Assembly: GCA_036346405.1 (NCBI GenBank)
Contig: CM070558.1
Coordinates: 1 to 64,000, forward strand
Direction: 5' to 3'
Length of the DNA: 64,000 nucleotides
From: Phyllostachys edulis
Taxonomy: Eukaryota > Streptophyta > Magnoliopsida > Poales > Poaceae
A program made the translations under genes and the position numbers. The notes under the pieces were generated by a model. The model was not told the origin of the DNA. It ran no database searches and saw only the letters and a list, made by a program, of their open reading frames with translations. Of this stretch, positions 45,809 through 57,486 are shown piece by piece. How positions within the stretch are numbered: the first letter of the stretch is position 1; the number at the start of each line of letters is the position of its first letter.

Positions 45809-46930
45809 ATGTCTTTAACTCAGGCGTACGGTTATAAATACTTACCAGAGGTAAGACTTAGGTTTTTTACTTTTCCCCAAATCGTTCCCACTGTTCAAGC
45901 TTTTGAGTTCTCCGTCACCGACCAAATTGAGCCTTCTCCTCTAATCTTTCCAAATCCAAATCCCCAACCTTCGAGAGAGATGGTTGGAACCAGTTCTCAG
46001 TGGGTCGAATCGGAGATGGATGCGACGAAGATCAAGGCTTTGGTCGCCGCTGAGAAGATCCCGATAAAGAAGTTCGTGAAGTGGATTGAAGCTATTGGGC
46101 AGCACTAGCCGTCGGGGGAGATTGGACAAATCCCTATCTTCCAGGCATTATGTGAGTGTGTCCTTCGATTGCCTGCTCACCCTTTCCTCACACTTGTACT
46201 CGAAATTTTTTGGGTGGAGTTGGTGAACCTCGTTCCCAATTCTATTACGATGTTGGGCGTGTTCGTGTACCTGTGCGAGGCCTACCTGGGGATTCTGGCC
46301 GACCTGGTGTTGTTCTAGTATTTCTATGGAATGACCAAGCTGACTGGAGTTGTCGATAGCTGTAGTCAAATGAAACACCAGTCAAATGTTTACCCGGTCG
46401 TCGTGGCCGGGGTGGAAGAAGAGGTGATTCTATTGGGAGATAACCAATGAGGACGGCCTCTCCTTCGCCGGGAAGTCGGCTGAGAAGATCTCTTCCTGGG
46501 ATTTGACTCCCAAGGATCTCGGCCGAATTGCCCCCTTTATTCAAGCCATTGCAGACATGAAGGAAGAGGGGCTTACCGGATGGCACGTGGTGAAGGATTT
46601 CATCACGCGCCGCATCAGCCTTCTGAAGAAGAGGGCTCATCCGATGTGGAGGTACTCGGGGCCGCAAGACCCGACCAGGGACTACGAGGAGGGTAAGTAA
46701 ACTTTTAGCTTTAGCCTTCTTTTTGTTGATTTTGATTTTGGCTTATTGGAAGTTTTATTTGTTCCTACAGACCTCTCACAAGAGGAAGTTGATGCTCGGG
46801 TCAAGCTTATTTGTGAGAAGCCCCCGCCATCGAACGCGGCGGTTCCTCAAATCCTGGCAGTCCTATCTCCAGAGGACAAGGTGAAGCACCTAAAGGTAAT
46901 CAGGAGCTGATTTCATTTTTAGGACTTTGT

Positions 46931-47069
46931 AGTCGTAGAAAAACTTACGACTGGGTACTGGTCGTAGAAAGGCTTACGATCAGGTACTGGTCGTAGAAAA
47001 GCTTATGATCAGGGGGTTGTCATAGAAAAACTTATGACATGGTAATGGTCGTAGAAAAAACTTACGACC
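46931..47069 (+). repeat. Palindromic-unit array 2, five units, inside an intron-like gap
   Basis: Same unit as at 45111 (AGTCGTAGAAAAACTTACGA type). It lies between the exon ending 46895 and the exon starting 47103. One unit has arms TCATA/TATGA, another TCGTA/TATGA. Confidence 0.85.
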
Positions 47070-48611
47070 GCTTTGTAATATCTCTTTCTCTGATTCTTGC
47101 AGAAAGTAGGCATGGAAAACCAAGTAGGCATGGAAAACTATCGGGACGATGAAGAGGTCGCTGTGATGGTTGTTGGCGCAGCAGTAGAGTAGTTTGATTC
47201 TCCCCTGGCCAAGAGGCGTCGGCTCGTTCAAGTCGCCGACAAGGAAGGCACAAGCTCGAGCTCTTTTGACCCGACTAGGCCTTTTGCAAAGTTTGTTGTG
47301 GATTTGGCTGCTGCAGTAGAGGTTGTGGCGGTCGAAGCGCTCGAGCCTCTCAACCACAAAGCCCCCAAGACCAAGGTACTCTTCTATTATGACAACAAGA
47401 CTTTCGTAGTTTCTGCCTCTCATGGCTTTATTAAGCGACTAGAAAAGGAGAATTGGAAGAGTTTTATGTCTTTTGTGAAGGAAACTGCTGCGCCAGTAGT
47501 ACTTGTGGTCGAGGGCAGTGCTGCCCTTGAGGTGGTCGAGACAGGTCTCGACCATCCAAAGAGCCAAAAGGCCCAAGGAGCAGTCGTGCTCGCTCAAGAC
47601 CCACGACCAGATGTGATCGTGGCTATTCCTCAACTTGAGTCTCGACCAAACGTGGTTGAGAAAAAGTCGAAGAAATCTTCTTTGGGGAAGGTTTCTTCCA
47701 AATTCAAGATTAAGTCCAGCACACGAAAGTATGTAGAAAGACAAAAGTGTAAGAACAATATTTACCTTTTGCTTTTTACCATCTAACGTGTTTCCCTTTT
47801 TATGATCTTAGCCCGACTCCTTTAGCCATCAAGGATGTTTCTGCCAAGGAACCCACTGTCATCTCTCCGGCAGTTGGAGAAATGACGGTGGCTGTGGTCG
47901 AAGGATCATCTGCCATCCGAGTAGTGAAAGGTGCCGTTTTTGCTGAAGCGGCTATGACCACTGAGGTGGTCGTGGAGCCAGAAGCAACTGTGACCACGGA
48001 AGTGGTCGTAGTGGCTGATGTGAGGACGGCGCCTGATGCTGCGGAGGCATCAACCCAAGGCGGTGGGTTGTCAGGCCATCGCGTCGGGAAGGAAGTCGTC
48101 GCAGATGTTCCTCCCGGTCCTCAAGGAGGAGCTGGTGTTACCGAATCAGAAGATGAAAAATATGCCAACTTCTCTTTTGAGTTCTTCGGCTCGTCTCCCA
48201 TCATGGGATCTTCTGCCCCCAGATCTCGCGCTCGGGTTCGTCACCCTAACAATATTCCCGACAAAGGGGATGTCTTCGATGAAGAGCGTCTCAAAAAGGT
48301 GTGGTGGGACCGAGTCCATGAGATCGACAAGCTAAAGAATCCTAGGAGGGTGTTGTCCTCGTTCGCTCGAACGGCCATGAATGTAAGTACCTGATGTTCG
48401 GTATTCACATATATGTATTTTCTTGCTTCTTACTGTCTTTCTTTATGCAGAAAGTCTTGGAACAAATTGTTACTGTTGTTGAGTATAACAGACAACTTGT
48501 TCAGCTCCGACAGGAGAAGGCGATGCTCTGCGAGCACGCAGAGAGATGGTAAGTAACTGGTATTTGTAGTCATTTTATGTTTCGACCACTTATACAGTAC
48601 TCACGGGGATT

Positions 48612-48776
48612 GTCGTAGAAGAACTTACGACTAGGTATCGGTCATAGGAAAACTTACGACCAGGTAATGTCGTAGAAAAACTTACGACTAGGCTCTGATC
48701 GTAAGAAGACTTATGACCAGGGTGTTGTCGTAGAAAAACTTATGACAAGGTTTCGGCCGTAGAAGAACTTACGACC
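48612..48776 (+). repeat. Palindromic-unit array 3, six units, inside an intron-like gap
   Basis: Units of 27-28 bp alternate linkers TAGG and CAGG. The array lies between the exon ending 48548 and the exon starting 48815. It has the same sequence family and the same strand sense as the arrays at 45111 and 46931. Confidence 0.85.
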
Positions 48777-49722
48777 ACTTGTTTTATACTAATGTCTACT
48801 CTTTTCCTCTGTAGGTTCAAGAGCAACAAGAAATCCTTAGCTGATTCGCTCGACTTTGAGAAAGCTGAGACAAAAAAGCTAAGTGAGAAGAATAAAGACC
48901 TCCTGAATGAGCTTCAAGAGGCAAACTCTGTAATCCAAAGGTTGCAGGGACAAATAAACGGTAAGTGCTGAACTTGAAACCGCTTACGACCTTACTTTCT
49001 TTTTCTAACTCTTATTCTTTTTCAGAAAAAGAGGTCGAAGTAGGGAAGCTTGAAACTGAGGTCAAAGAAAATACCTTGGTTCTTAACAAGATTATCCACA
49101 TCGCCAAAGAAAAAGACCAAGAGGTATAATCGTGGGAGGAGCGCCATATAAAGAGCGTTGCCTCTCACCAGGAGGAAGTCAAGAAATTGGATTCTCGACT
49201 AGTTGGTAAGCAAGTCTTTACCTGCGATTAGTTTTATTTCTTTTCAAGATCATTTTATCTGACGGGTCTTATTCTTTTTAGAGCAAGCAGTCAAAATAAA
49301 ATGACTCTGTGAGGCTTCGTCTCGTAATCAGGAGGAGATGAAGTCCTTGAAGGTTAACCTCCAAGACAACATTTCTCTTCTGAACAATGTACTCGGTGGG
49401 CTTCATCTTTGAGGAATCACTCCTCGTGATGATCGATGATTGCCCGCTCGAGTGCCATTAGTGACCAAGTCGGAACTTTGCGAGGAGTTGGTGACTACTC
49501 AAGAGCGAACCAAATCGATTCGATAAAGGCGATCAAGAGGAATAAGTTTTGTTTTGGCAAAACTTAAAGCTTATGACCCCACTTTATGTCGCAACCCATC
49601 ATAGACAACTTCGACTGCTCTATAGCAGAAGCGAAGCAGTTAATGATGGAAATGCAGCCGATCATCGAGGAAGTCATGGAGGATATGCAAATAAGATTGT
49701 GATCACCCCGGCTTATTCGGCT

Positions 49723-52700
49723 TGTAATGCTTAGTCATCCATTGACCCTAGCATCACAAATAAAATAAACCGTGTCTTCGAGATATGTATACTTCCCATA
49801 AATACAGTATACACACCCCTTTACAAAATCATGCATCAATTCCATACAAGACATAGAACCAAAGCATGAACTAGATTAAACAAAAGACATACATAATAGA
49901 GTTATTACAAAAAGGGCCGACCGGCCAAATAACAACTAAGAGAGTTAAATAAACAACGGAAGCAAAAGCCATAAGATAGCGATAAACAAAAGCCATATGG
50001 TTTGCCTATAGCCCACAAGGCAACCAACCGGGCCGCCAACCTAGTCGTCAAATCCACCGCACATCTCACAAAAGTGGATCCCTTGGGGGATCAACCTCCT
50101 CTACAACAATTAATTAAGCAAAGCAAATGAGTACAAAAATGTACTCGCAAGACTTACATGTAGTTTAACAGGCCTATACATATGCTACATGCAAGCTTTA
50201 TCAATAGAGAAGGCTGTAGGTTATTTTCAGCATAAAGCAATTTTCATTTGCAATAATGTAATAGATTTAAAGCAGTTTTTGCAATCTGTTTTTAATTTGC
50301 AAATAACAGCGAGACAACAACATAATATCAATAGGTAGATGACAACAACAATCCTAGAAGTGACTAACCCAATAGCCACCACAACAATAGCATGAATTAC
50401 CCATTCATACCACCCACATCAAATTTTAATTAAAAGGTTATAGTCTAACTCTCGAAAGACCTCCCCAAGCGTGTCCATAACCTAGGACAAGGCTATTCGA
50501 ATAGTTTATACCTGCAGGGTGTACCAATGTACCCACGTCGCCGACCAGTCTTTTCGCCAAGCTATTTAGCACACTTCCTTTGGTATCTTGCAAGACGCTA
50601 AGTCCTACGAGACATTTCCAATGGATTGTACTAATTAAGAGTCGCACGTATGGGGGTTAGCCTTAGTGAACCATCCACCAAGGGCTCCCACTAAGAACCC
50701 ACACGTTGAGTCGGAGACACCGGCCCAGCCGAAGCAACTGCGGGTGCTCCTGGGTATGGAGAACCTAGAAAGGAACCCATCCCTCTCATCCCAAAACAAT
50801 ATTTTTCTTACCACCAGCGACTCATCAATTAATACCTCCCAAAGTACTTAGTCAAGAGGGGTTCCCAATACCCTCGTGTGGTTAGCACGCAAAATTGCTT
50901 GGTTTAGTGTAACAAGATGTTCGGTCCTTGTTGACTTAGGCACCATTCCATACACCAACAAATCACACCATCATCCATTGTGCCCAAGTCCAAACAGTTT
51001 TCATTTTCAGTTTTTGACTTTACAAATTAACAAAGCACAAGTGCTGGATATAATGGAATAATAATTAGATTTGTGTGATCAAGATCATCGACTAAGTCGA
51101 TGACCGCCCAATTCTACCGTTAGCTAAGCATTTTTAAGCAATATCAACACGTAATCGACTAAGTGACAAGAGCTTATCCAACGAACTCCAAATCATAGCA
51201 AGATATTCCTAGGCTTAGTAGTAGAGATTGAACATTTACCTACAGAGTATGCATCTATAGGATCAACTAATCGACAATAATTTAACAACAAAATAGAGCA
51301 TGCATACATACACTTTGCAAACAATATATTAGACTTTGAAAGTAATGGGATTAAATATGATCAAACTGCTTGCATTGCTGAAGTTGCTCACTATGCTGCA
51401 GAGGATCACTCTCAAGACCAACGCACTCATCGGCACCTAATGAAAAAGCGAAAAAGAACCGATAAGAACGAAGAATACCGAAAAGACTTAACAGCCAAAT
51501 TTCACCAAATGCTCTGAAATTTTTACAGAAGAAAGAGCATGATTTTTAAGGAATTTATCAATAAGAACCAATTGATTTGGATTCTCAATGCAAAAGTTAT
51601 GGCCAAAACAAAACTGCTCAGCTGGAAAAATGCCGAAAAATTACCATCGGGTACTGTTCATCCGAATTTAATTCTTTAGCACAATTTTCCAAAGAGGTGT
51701 TGCACCTAATATTTTTATGGTAATTACAGCACCTCATGAGATGAGCAACACAATTGGATTCACCTGATTTGGAGCTAGGATGCATTTTCTATGATTTTTC
51801 AAAGACATGCAAAAGTGCACAATTAAAATGCAACCACAAAGACTTTAAAAACAGTGCCATTCCTAAACCTATTCTACAATTAAGCACACTAACATAGTAA
51901 GCCAAGAAAATTGGTTCCACTTAAAAAGGATCTATAGAGAAATACTTATGCAATTTCCAAGTTAAATGCAATTTTTAGAGCAACAATTAAAGCCTATTTC
52001 TAAACCAATTTACCAATCCATTTTCTGGAGTCGAACCAAGCTTCCAACCATTTTCAGATTAAATCCTAGTTCAAACCAGAGCTAACAAAATTTGAATCAA
52101 CTCAAATGGAGGTAAAATGAATTAGTTATGTAATTTTGAAGTTTATTACATTTTTCAGTTCACAAATAATTCTCTCGGGAAATTTCTTAAACCGAAAAGA
52201 CGTGGAAATGCCTGGACCGTTGATCTTGCATCGCATGGCCCAAGATGAACGGGACAGCGCGAGCGCGCCCGCGCGAGACCACGCGACGTGGACCGTCGAT
52301 GTTGCATCCAACGGCCCAAATTGAATCGCGCGCGGCCGCGGTTGAACTCACGTGCGCGAAGGATCCCGCGAACGTGGACCGCAGATCGTGAGATGGACGG
52401 CTCACAACGAACCCACCAAACGCACGTGCATAGTGCGCGTTTAAGCGCGTGAGACCCACTGTCAGCGACTCAATGGAGCGTTTAAGACATCCATTAACTG
52501 CGCTAACCAATCATTAGCAGTTACTGACGCCGCAACAGTGTCGCTCGCGTCCGACAACGAACACGAGCGCATTCCATGGTGAATCGCCGGCGACTCAGGC
52601 CACGGCGGCGCAAACCAAGAGTGGTCTGAGGTCGGCAATAGCCTTGCGCACACAATGGTACCACTCACTACGGCTGAGCCAACCTAGAACGGCGGCGAGC

Positions 52701-54309
52701 CGTGAGAGCAGCGGTGCCATGCACTGCCTCGGCGACAACGACAAGCGAGCTCGCGGCGGTTCAAGTAAGCGGTGCCTGAGCATCTAGGGACTACGGTGAA
52801 GCTACCTGAGGTCGCGGAGGGACAGGAAGGTCGGATCTGCTCCGCCGGAACGTTGAGCCGCCCTACTGGAGATGACGACGAGGAGACGACAGCCTGAGCA
52901 AAATGAGCAAGACTGGGTCATCAGATTAGCTTCAATAGGGCTCAAGGATGGTCCATGAGCAAAGAATTGAAGAGAGGAGGAGCTTACCGGTGGCGAGGGT
53001 GAAAAGAGTTGAACTCGGCCGAATTTGAACAAACCCCAAATTGGTCGATTCCTGAGAATGCAAACCAAAATTAGTTGAGGGGATATGCTCAAGATGATAA
53101 GGGACACGGAGTGACATGAGTGGAAGTGAAGAAGAACCACTGGAGCGCCGGCGATGAAGAAGAAGCTCCACAGCCGACAATGGCGATTTGGGGGTTTTGG
53201 TGATTGAGCTCAACCAAGCAACAAGGGTGACTGGCAAAGCACAGGGGGTTTGAAAGGAAGGCAAGGAAGAGCTTGGGGGGCTTAAATAGCCGGAGGAGCA
53301 AGGCATGGAGCGGGCGCATGCTCAGAGGTGAGCCACGGTCCATGCTCTGCCCTGGGCGAGCTGAGCGACAGGAGCAGGTGAGAATGGAGACTTTGAGGAC
53401 GAGAGCACGATGTGCATTTAATGCTCCGACCCGTTGGCGAGGACGCGGAGTGGACAAGGCGCCAGGCCGCCCACGCGAGCCTCATCCATGGCGGCGGTGC
53501 GTCTTGTGGCAGCGGCAGCGATCGAGGAAGGAGACGACTTCATGTGAGGCCCACCTGCAGCGACACAGCGGCGACGCGGCTCGAGCCCAACAGCGACGAA
53601 CGGGGTTGAGTCAGACCAACAGGCGTTGACGCGATCACGACGGTTGGATGGCGATCCAACGGCTCGCTCGCGATTGGGGTTGCACAGCCCCGCGCAAACG
53701 TGGACTGCACGATGGAGATCCAACGGTTGATGAGGCGCGCGCCAAACCGACTGGGCCGATGCAGTTAGTTGATTGGGTCGAACGAAGATGGGGTCGGGCT
53801 TGGACCCAAGGAACAGTGCATAGGCTTAGGGTTTAAATTTGAAAGCTGAGTTTGGAAGAATTTTTAGAGGCAGCAAACTAACTCCAAAAATTCTGAAATT
53901 TTGACTGGAGCTTCCTCACTCCAGGATTAACCTTACATAAAATTTCCAAAGATTTTCATGCCCTGCATTTTTCTCAAGAAATTCCTCCAGGTTTGTTCTA
54001 GGGTTTGACCAAGAGTCAAACTGATTTGACTTGCCTCCAAAAATTATCAAATAATTTCTAAAAATTATGAAATTTTTCAAAGAGGTCACACAGCATTCCT
54101 AGAACCAAGGAAAAATATTTCCAAGAGTTGCACACAAGATTTTCAATAGGGAGGTTATGACTTTAGTCAATTGGAGATTTTGGTTTTTGATTTCCACAAT
54201 TCCTTTACAAGAATTGCAGGAAAGTTCAAAAACTTCAAGATGCAAGAAAAGTTTTAATTTCTACTCATTTTCTTACATTTTAAACACACACCCATATTTG
54301 GGATGTTAC
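49723..54309 (-). mobile_element. Long LTR (family B, about 4.6 kb), minus orientation
   Basis: On the minus strand it starts TGTAACATCCCAAA at 54309 and ends ATTACA at 49723. A polypurine tract lies directly upstream on that strand (54310-54323), so this is a 3' LTR. It interrupts the gypsy-type gene at its left. The interior has a GC-rich part at 52190-53800 with open frames lacking recognisable domains. The left target site would be CGGCT (49718-49722); no partner was found because the rest of the element is missing or beyond the next insertion. Confidence 0.65.
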
Positions 54310-54551
54310 AAAATCTCCCCCTTGTCAGAATAGTCTGTACTTGGATCCTGTAAAGACAAGTTTTTTTTGTTGTTGATATATATTCCTTTCTTCTTCCTGC
54401 AAATCATCTTGTCGAGTAGTTAGTAACTCATAAGATAATGAATGAAAAAAGAGCAAGAATAAGAATTGAAGTCAAATTAATAACTTTATCCTAACCCCCG
54501 ACTATTTGCTTGGTTTATTTAGATAAACCAAGTAAATAATATGAAATGGGT
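54310..54551 (-). other. Polypurine tract and 3' internal remnant of the family-B element
   Basis: On the minus strand, ACAAGGGGGAGATTT abuts the LTR, a standard polypurine tract. Only about 240 bp of internal sequence remain before a second family-B LTR begins at 54552 in the opposite orientation. Confidence 0.6.
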
Positions 54552-57486
54552 TGTAACATCCCAAACAATGGTTTGTGTTTCAAATGTATAAAAATGAGGA
54601 GAAATTAAAACTTTTGATGCCTTATGATGTCATTTGAAATTTTCTGGAAATTTCCCCTAAGGGTTTCCTAATTTCAAAGGCCAATGCTTCAATTGATGAA
54701 GCGTAATCCTTGAAAACTCCTCAAGCAAATCTTGTGATCATCCTCTGAAAATATTTTTCCTAGCTCCTAGAACACTCTGGTGACCCCTCTAAAAAATTTC
54801 ATAATTTTTAGAAATTATTTACTACTTCTAAGAGGCTAGTCAAACCAGTTTGACTCTTGGTCAAAACCCTAGAACTTAACCTTGTGATTTTTTCAGAAAG
54901 AAATTCATTGCATGAAAAGTTCTAAAAAAATTACACAAGGTTTTTCTTAGATCTAGTTACCTTCCATAAAAATCTCAGAATTTTTGGAGCTTTTAAACTC
55001 TCTCTAAAAATTCGCTAACCATCTCAGCCCTAACTTTCCAAAAATCAGAATTCATTGTTCCCTGGGCTTAGACCCAACCCTGGCTCGAGCCACTTGATTT
55101 GGTTGAACCACCTAATTGCACCAGCATGCTCAACTCAAGCTAACCTTCGCGTGAGCCGTCCGATTTGTTTTCAACAAACCAGATTGATTGGGCCGTTCGG
55201 ATCGTCCGAACGACCATTTCAATCAGAGCCGTCCATTCTCGATCAAACCATCCGCATTGAGTGGGCTGTTCAGACCATCCGAACGACACACTCAATCGGG
55301 GCCGTCCATCTTCAATCCAACGGTCTAAACTTACGACCGAGCCTCACCCTGTTGCACCGCACCCGAGCCTGGCTCGCTTCGCTCCTCACAGCCACTAACG
55401 CGCCTGGCCCACTTGTCAGACCTGTCTTCTCCAACGCGTTGGCTCGCGGGTAGAGCTCAAGAGCCACGCGCTCTTTACATGCTGCGTGGCTCCGTCACCG
55501 CCATGAGCCACTGCCCTTTTCGACCTATCCGGGGGCTCAGTTGCTTAACGCCGCCTCCATTGCCATCATCTTCCTCGGTTAAAACATCTCCAAACCCTTG
55601 TTCTTCTCACTTCTCTTTTCAGCCGAGGAGAAGGAGGCTCCCATTGACTCATCTCCGCAGTAAAATCCTCACCACCAAGTCCTTTAGTTTCCTTCTTGCA
55701 CACCATTTCCATTTTGGCTAATGCAAGATCTTGATTTCTTTTGTAGCTCTCGGACCATCTTTGTGCTCCTTGAAGTTCTAGAGCGCGCACCCGAGTGGCA
55801 TCACCATGCCATTTTCATGCTCGGTAAGTATTATCCTAAGTCTTTCGCGTCAAATCATGTCTTAGGGTATGTGGTTGAAAACCCCTCAGTCAATTTCAAC
55901 AATGCACGACAGGTTTTCGTGGATTTGAAGAAATATCATTTTCGGCCGATAAGATCAATTTTCATCTCCTTATCGATCCGGTAAGACTTTTTTCGAATTC
56001 CTTGCTCTTAGAGCATCTTCTGTTGATGCTTGTGCTATCCTAATGCTTCATGGATCTTTTCCTTGCTCAAGCCGTTCTCTCCACGTGGAGCCAGGCGCTA
56101 CTGTCACCGTTAACGACATCAAGCCATCTCAGAGTTTCCTTCGACCTCTCCATCCCTTGGTAAGGTCCCTAGTAACCTTTAGATGCTTTCATGCAATTTT
56201 TAGGCTCGAGGCACACTCGGGTTGTAGCATGCACGTTTGGCCGTAGCTTAGTGCTGCCCCTCTCCGGCTAGTCACCGCTTCAGGCCATCTCTGCGGCTAC
56301 AACCACCACCATTAGGTGCACAATAGTATTAGGCACCCATCCCTACCCCTAGCTTGCGTCGCCGTGGCTAGAAACGCCGGCGAGGCTCCGGCGAAGCCAG
56401 AGCTTCGTTGTCGGAACGCCCGACACACTGTAGCAAATCATTAGGACTAATCACAGTCATTTAATAGCTAATTATTGGTTAGTTAGTTTATGTCTGTCCT
56501 AAAGACTCTTTTGTATCACTTACAAGTGGGCCTAGTCACTTAAGCGCCATGCGCATGCACCGTATACTTAGACTTTGGACTAAGTCACTGACGGCTGGGT
56601 CCCACCTGTCAGTTCACGTGGATTTGAGTCCGAACATCTCCTTCTTTTGGACCGTCCGACCTAGATTCAATGATCTAGATCAGTTGGGCCGTTTGGACCA
56701 TCCGAACGTCCCATTCCATTTGGACCGTCCGATTTCTATTCAACCGCTTGGATCAATTGGGCCGCTCGGACTGTCTGAACGTCTCTCTCATTTGAACCAT
56801 GATCTAGTGGTCAAGATTTGTTCCGCTCGTAAAATCGATCCAGCGCCTCCTCCTCGCTCGCTGACGCGTGGGCCCGAGGTATTTTGACTGGGTCTAGGTT
56901 AACTATGTCCACTTTGACCGTGGCCCCACTGATCAGCGTCCATGGCTTGAATAGGTTGGGTATAAAAAGTATTTACTGCTTTTATAAATTCCGAAATGCT
57001 TAATTTTTGTACTATTATTTGTGTTGAGTTCAAAATAGAATAAGTAAGGACCATATGGTTTATTGCGCTTGTTTACGACCATACTGCAGATCACTCCTAC
57101 CAGTCAGAATTTCGCCATCGGAGTATGCCGCAGTGTGTGGTCGTATCAAGGCAATGATCGGAAGGTTCGGAATAGGGTTAATATGATTAATCCGATGATT
57201 TCAAAGGCTCGGATACGTGAATGAGATTCATGTTTCAGAAAATATTTTTGAGCACGCTGCCCTCGACCAGCGAGGGGCGCTGCCCCTTCGAACCCCGCCC
57301 GCTAACCGGCTAACGAGACCGCCGTGCTGGGTATTCGTACCGTGCACTATAGGTAGTGTGTGCTCATGTCGTCCGATAGAATTGGATTTTGTGCATAACT
57401 TGTTTTTGTAGGGATTGATGTGAATAGTATGACCCATAATGGATCATGTATGAGATGCATGTATGTATGTAATTTTCATGACCTGC
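54552..57486 (+). mobile_element. Family-B LTR, plus orientation, truncated at 57486
   Basis: It begins TGTAACATCCCAAACAATGG and follows the minus-strand LTR closely for the first several hundred bases (TAAAACTTTT, then TTTGACTCTTGGTCAAA-type words), then diverges. It contains GGCCGTTCGGA/TCCGAACG words common in grass LTRs. A pair of short perfect hairpins lies at 57261-57290. It is interrupted by the LTR at 57487. Confidence 0.6.

Larger units (their letters stand above)
45809..49710 (+). pseudogene. Decayed multi-exon 'putative gypsy type transposon' protein gene
   Basis: A retroelement-associated plant protein of the class with a PF04195-like N-terminal domain: LRLPAHPFLTLVLEIFWVEL, then VYLCEAYLGI, and later DLGRIAPFIQAIADMKEEGL with DPTRDYEE. 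The C-terminal part (48451-49710) is Glu/Lys/Leu-rich and coiled-coil-like. Consistent GT-AG gaps suggest exons ending 46692, 46895, 48382, 48548 and 48960, with exons starting 46771, 47103, 47812, 48451, 48815 and 49026. Stops at 46106-46108 and 46316-46318 and TAG/TAA codons near 47190 and 49126 kill the frame. The middle (47290-48380) is Val/Glu-rich with many VVE and VVV words. Function in the element is unknown. It ends where the minus-strand LTR begins at 49723. Confidence 0.6.

Noticed and set aside
45111..48776. CRISPR-like array
   Set aside because: Units are adjacent degenerate palindromes without unique spacers, in a plant retroelement.
57220..57437. tRNA-like or structural RNA around the twin hairpins
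   Set aside because: No cloverleaf, no A/B box pair in the right spacing; only two local stems.
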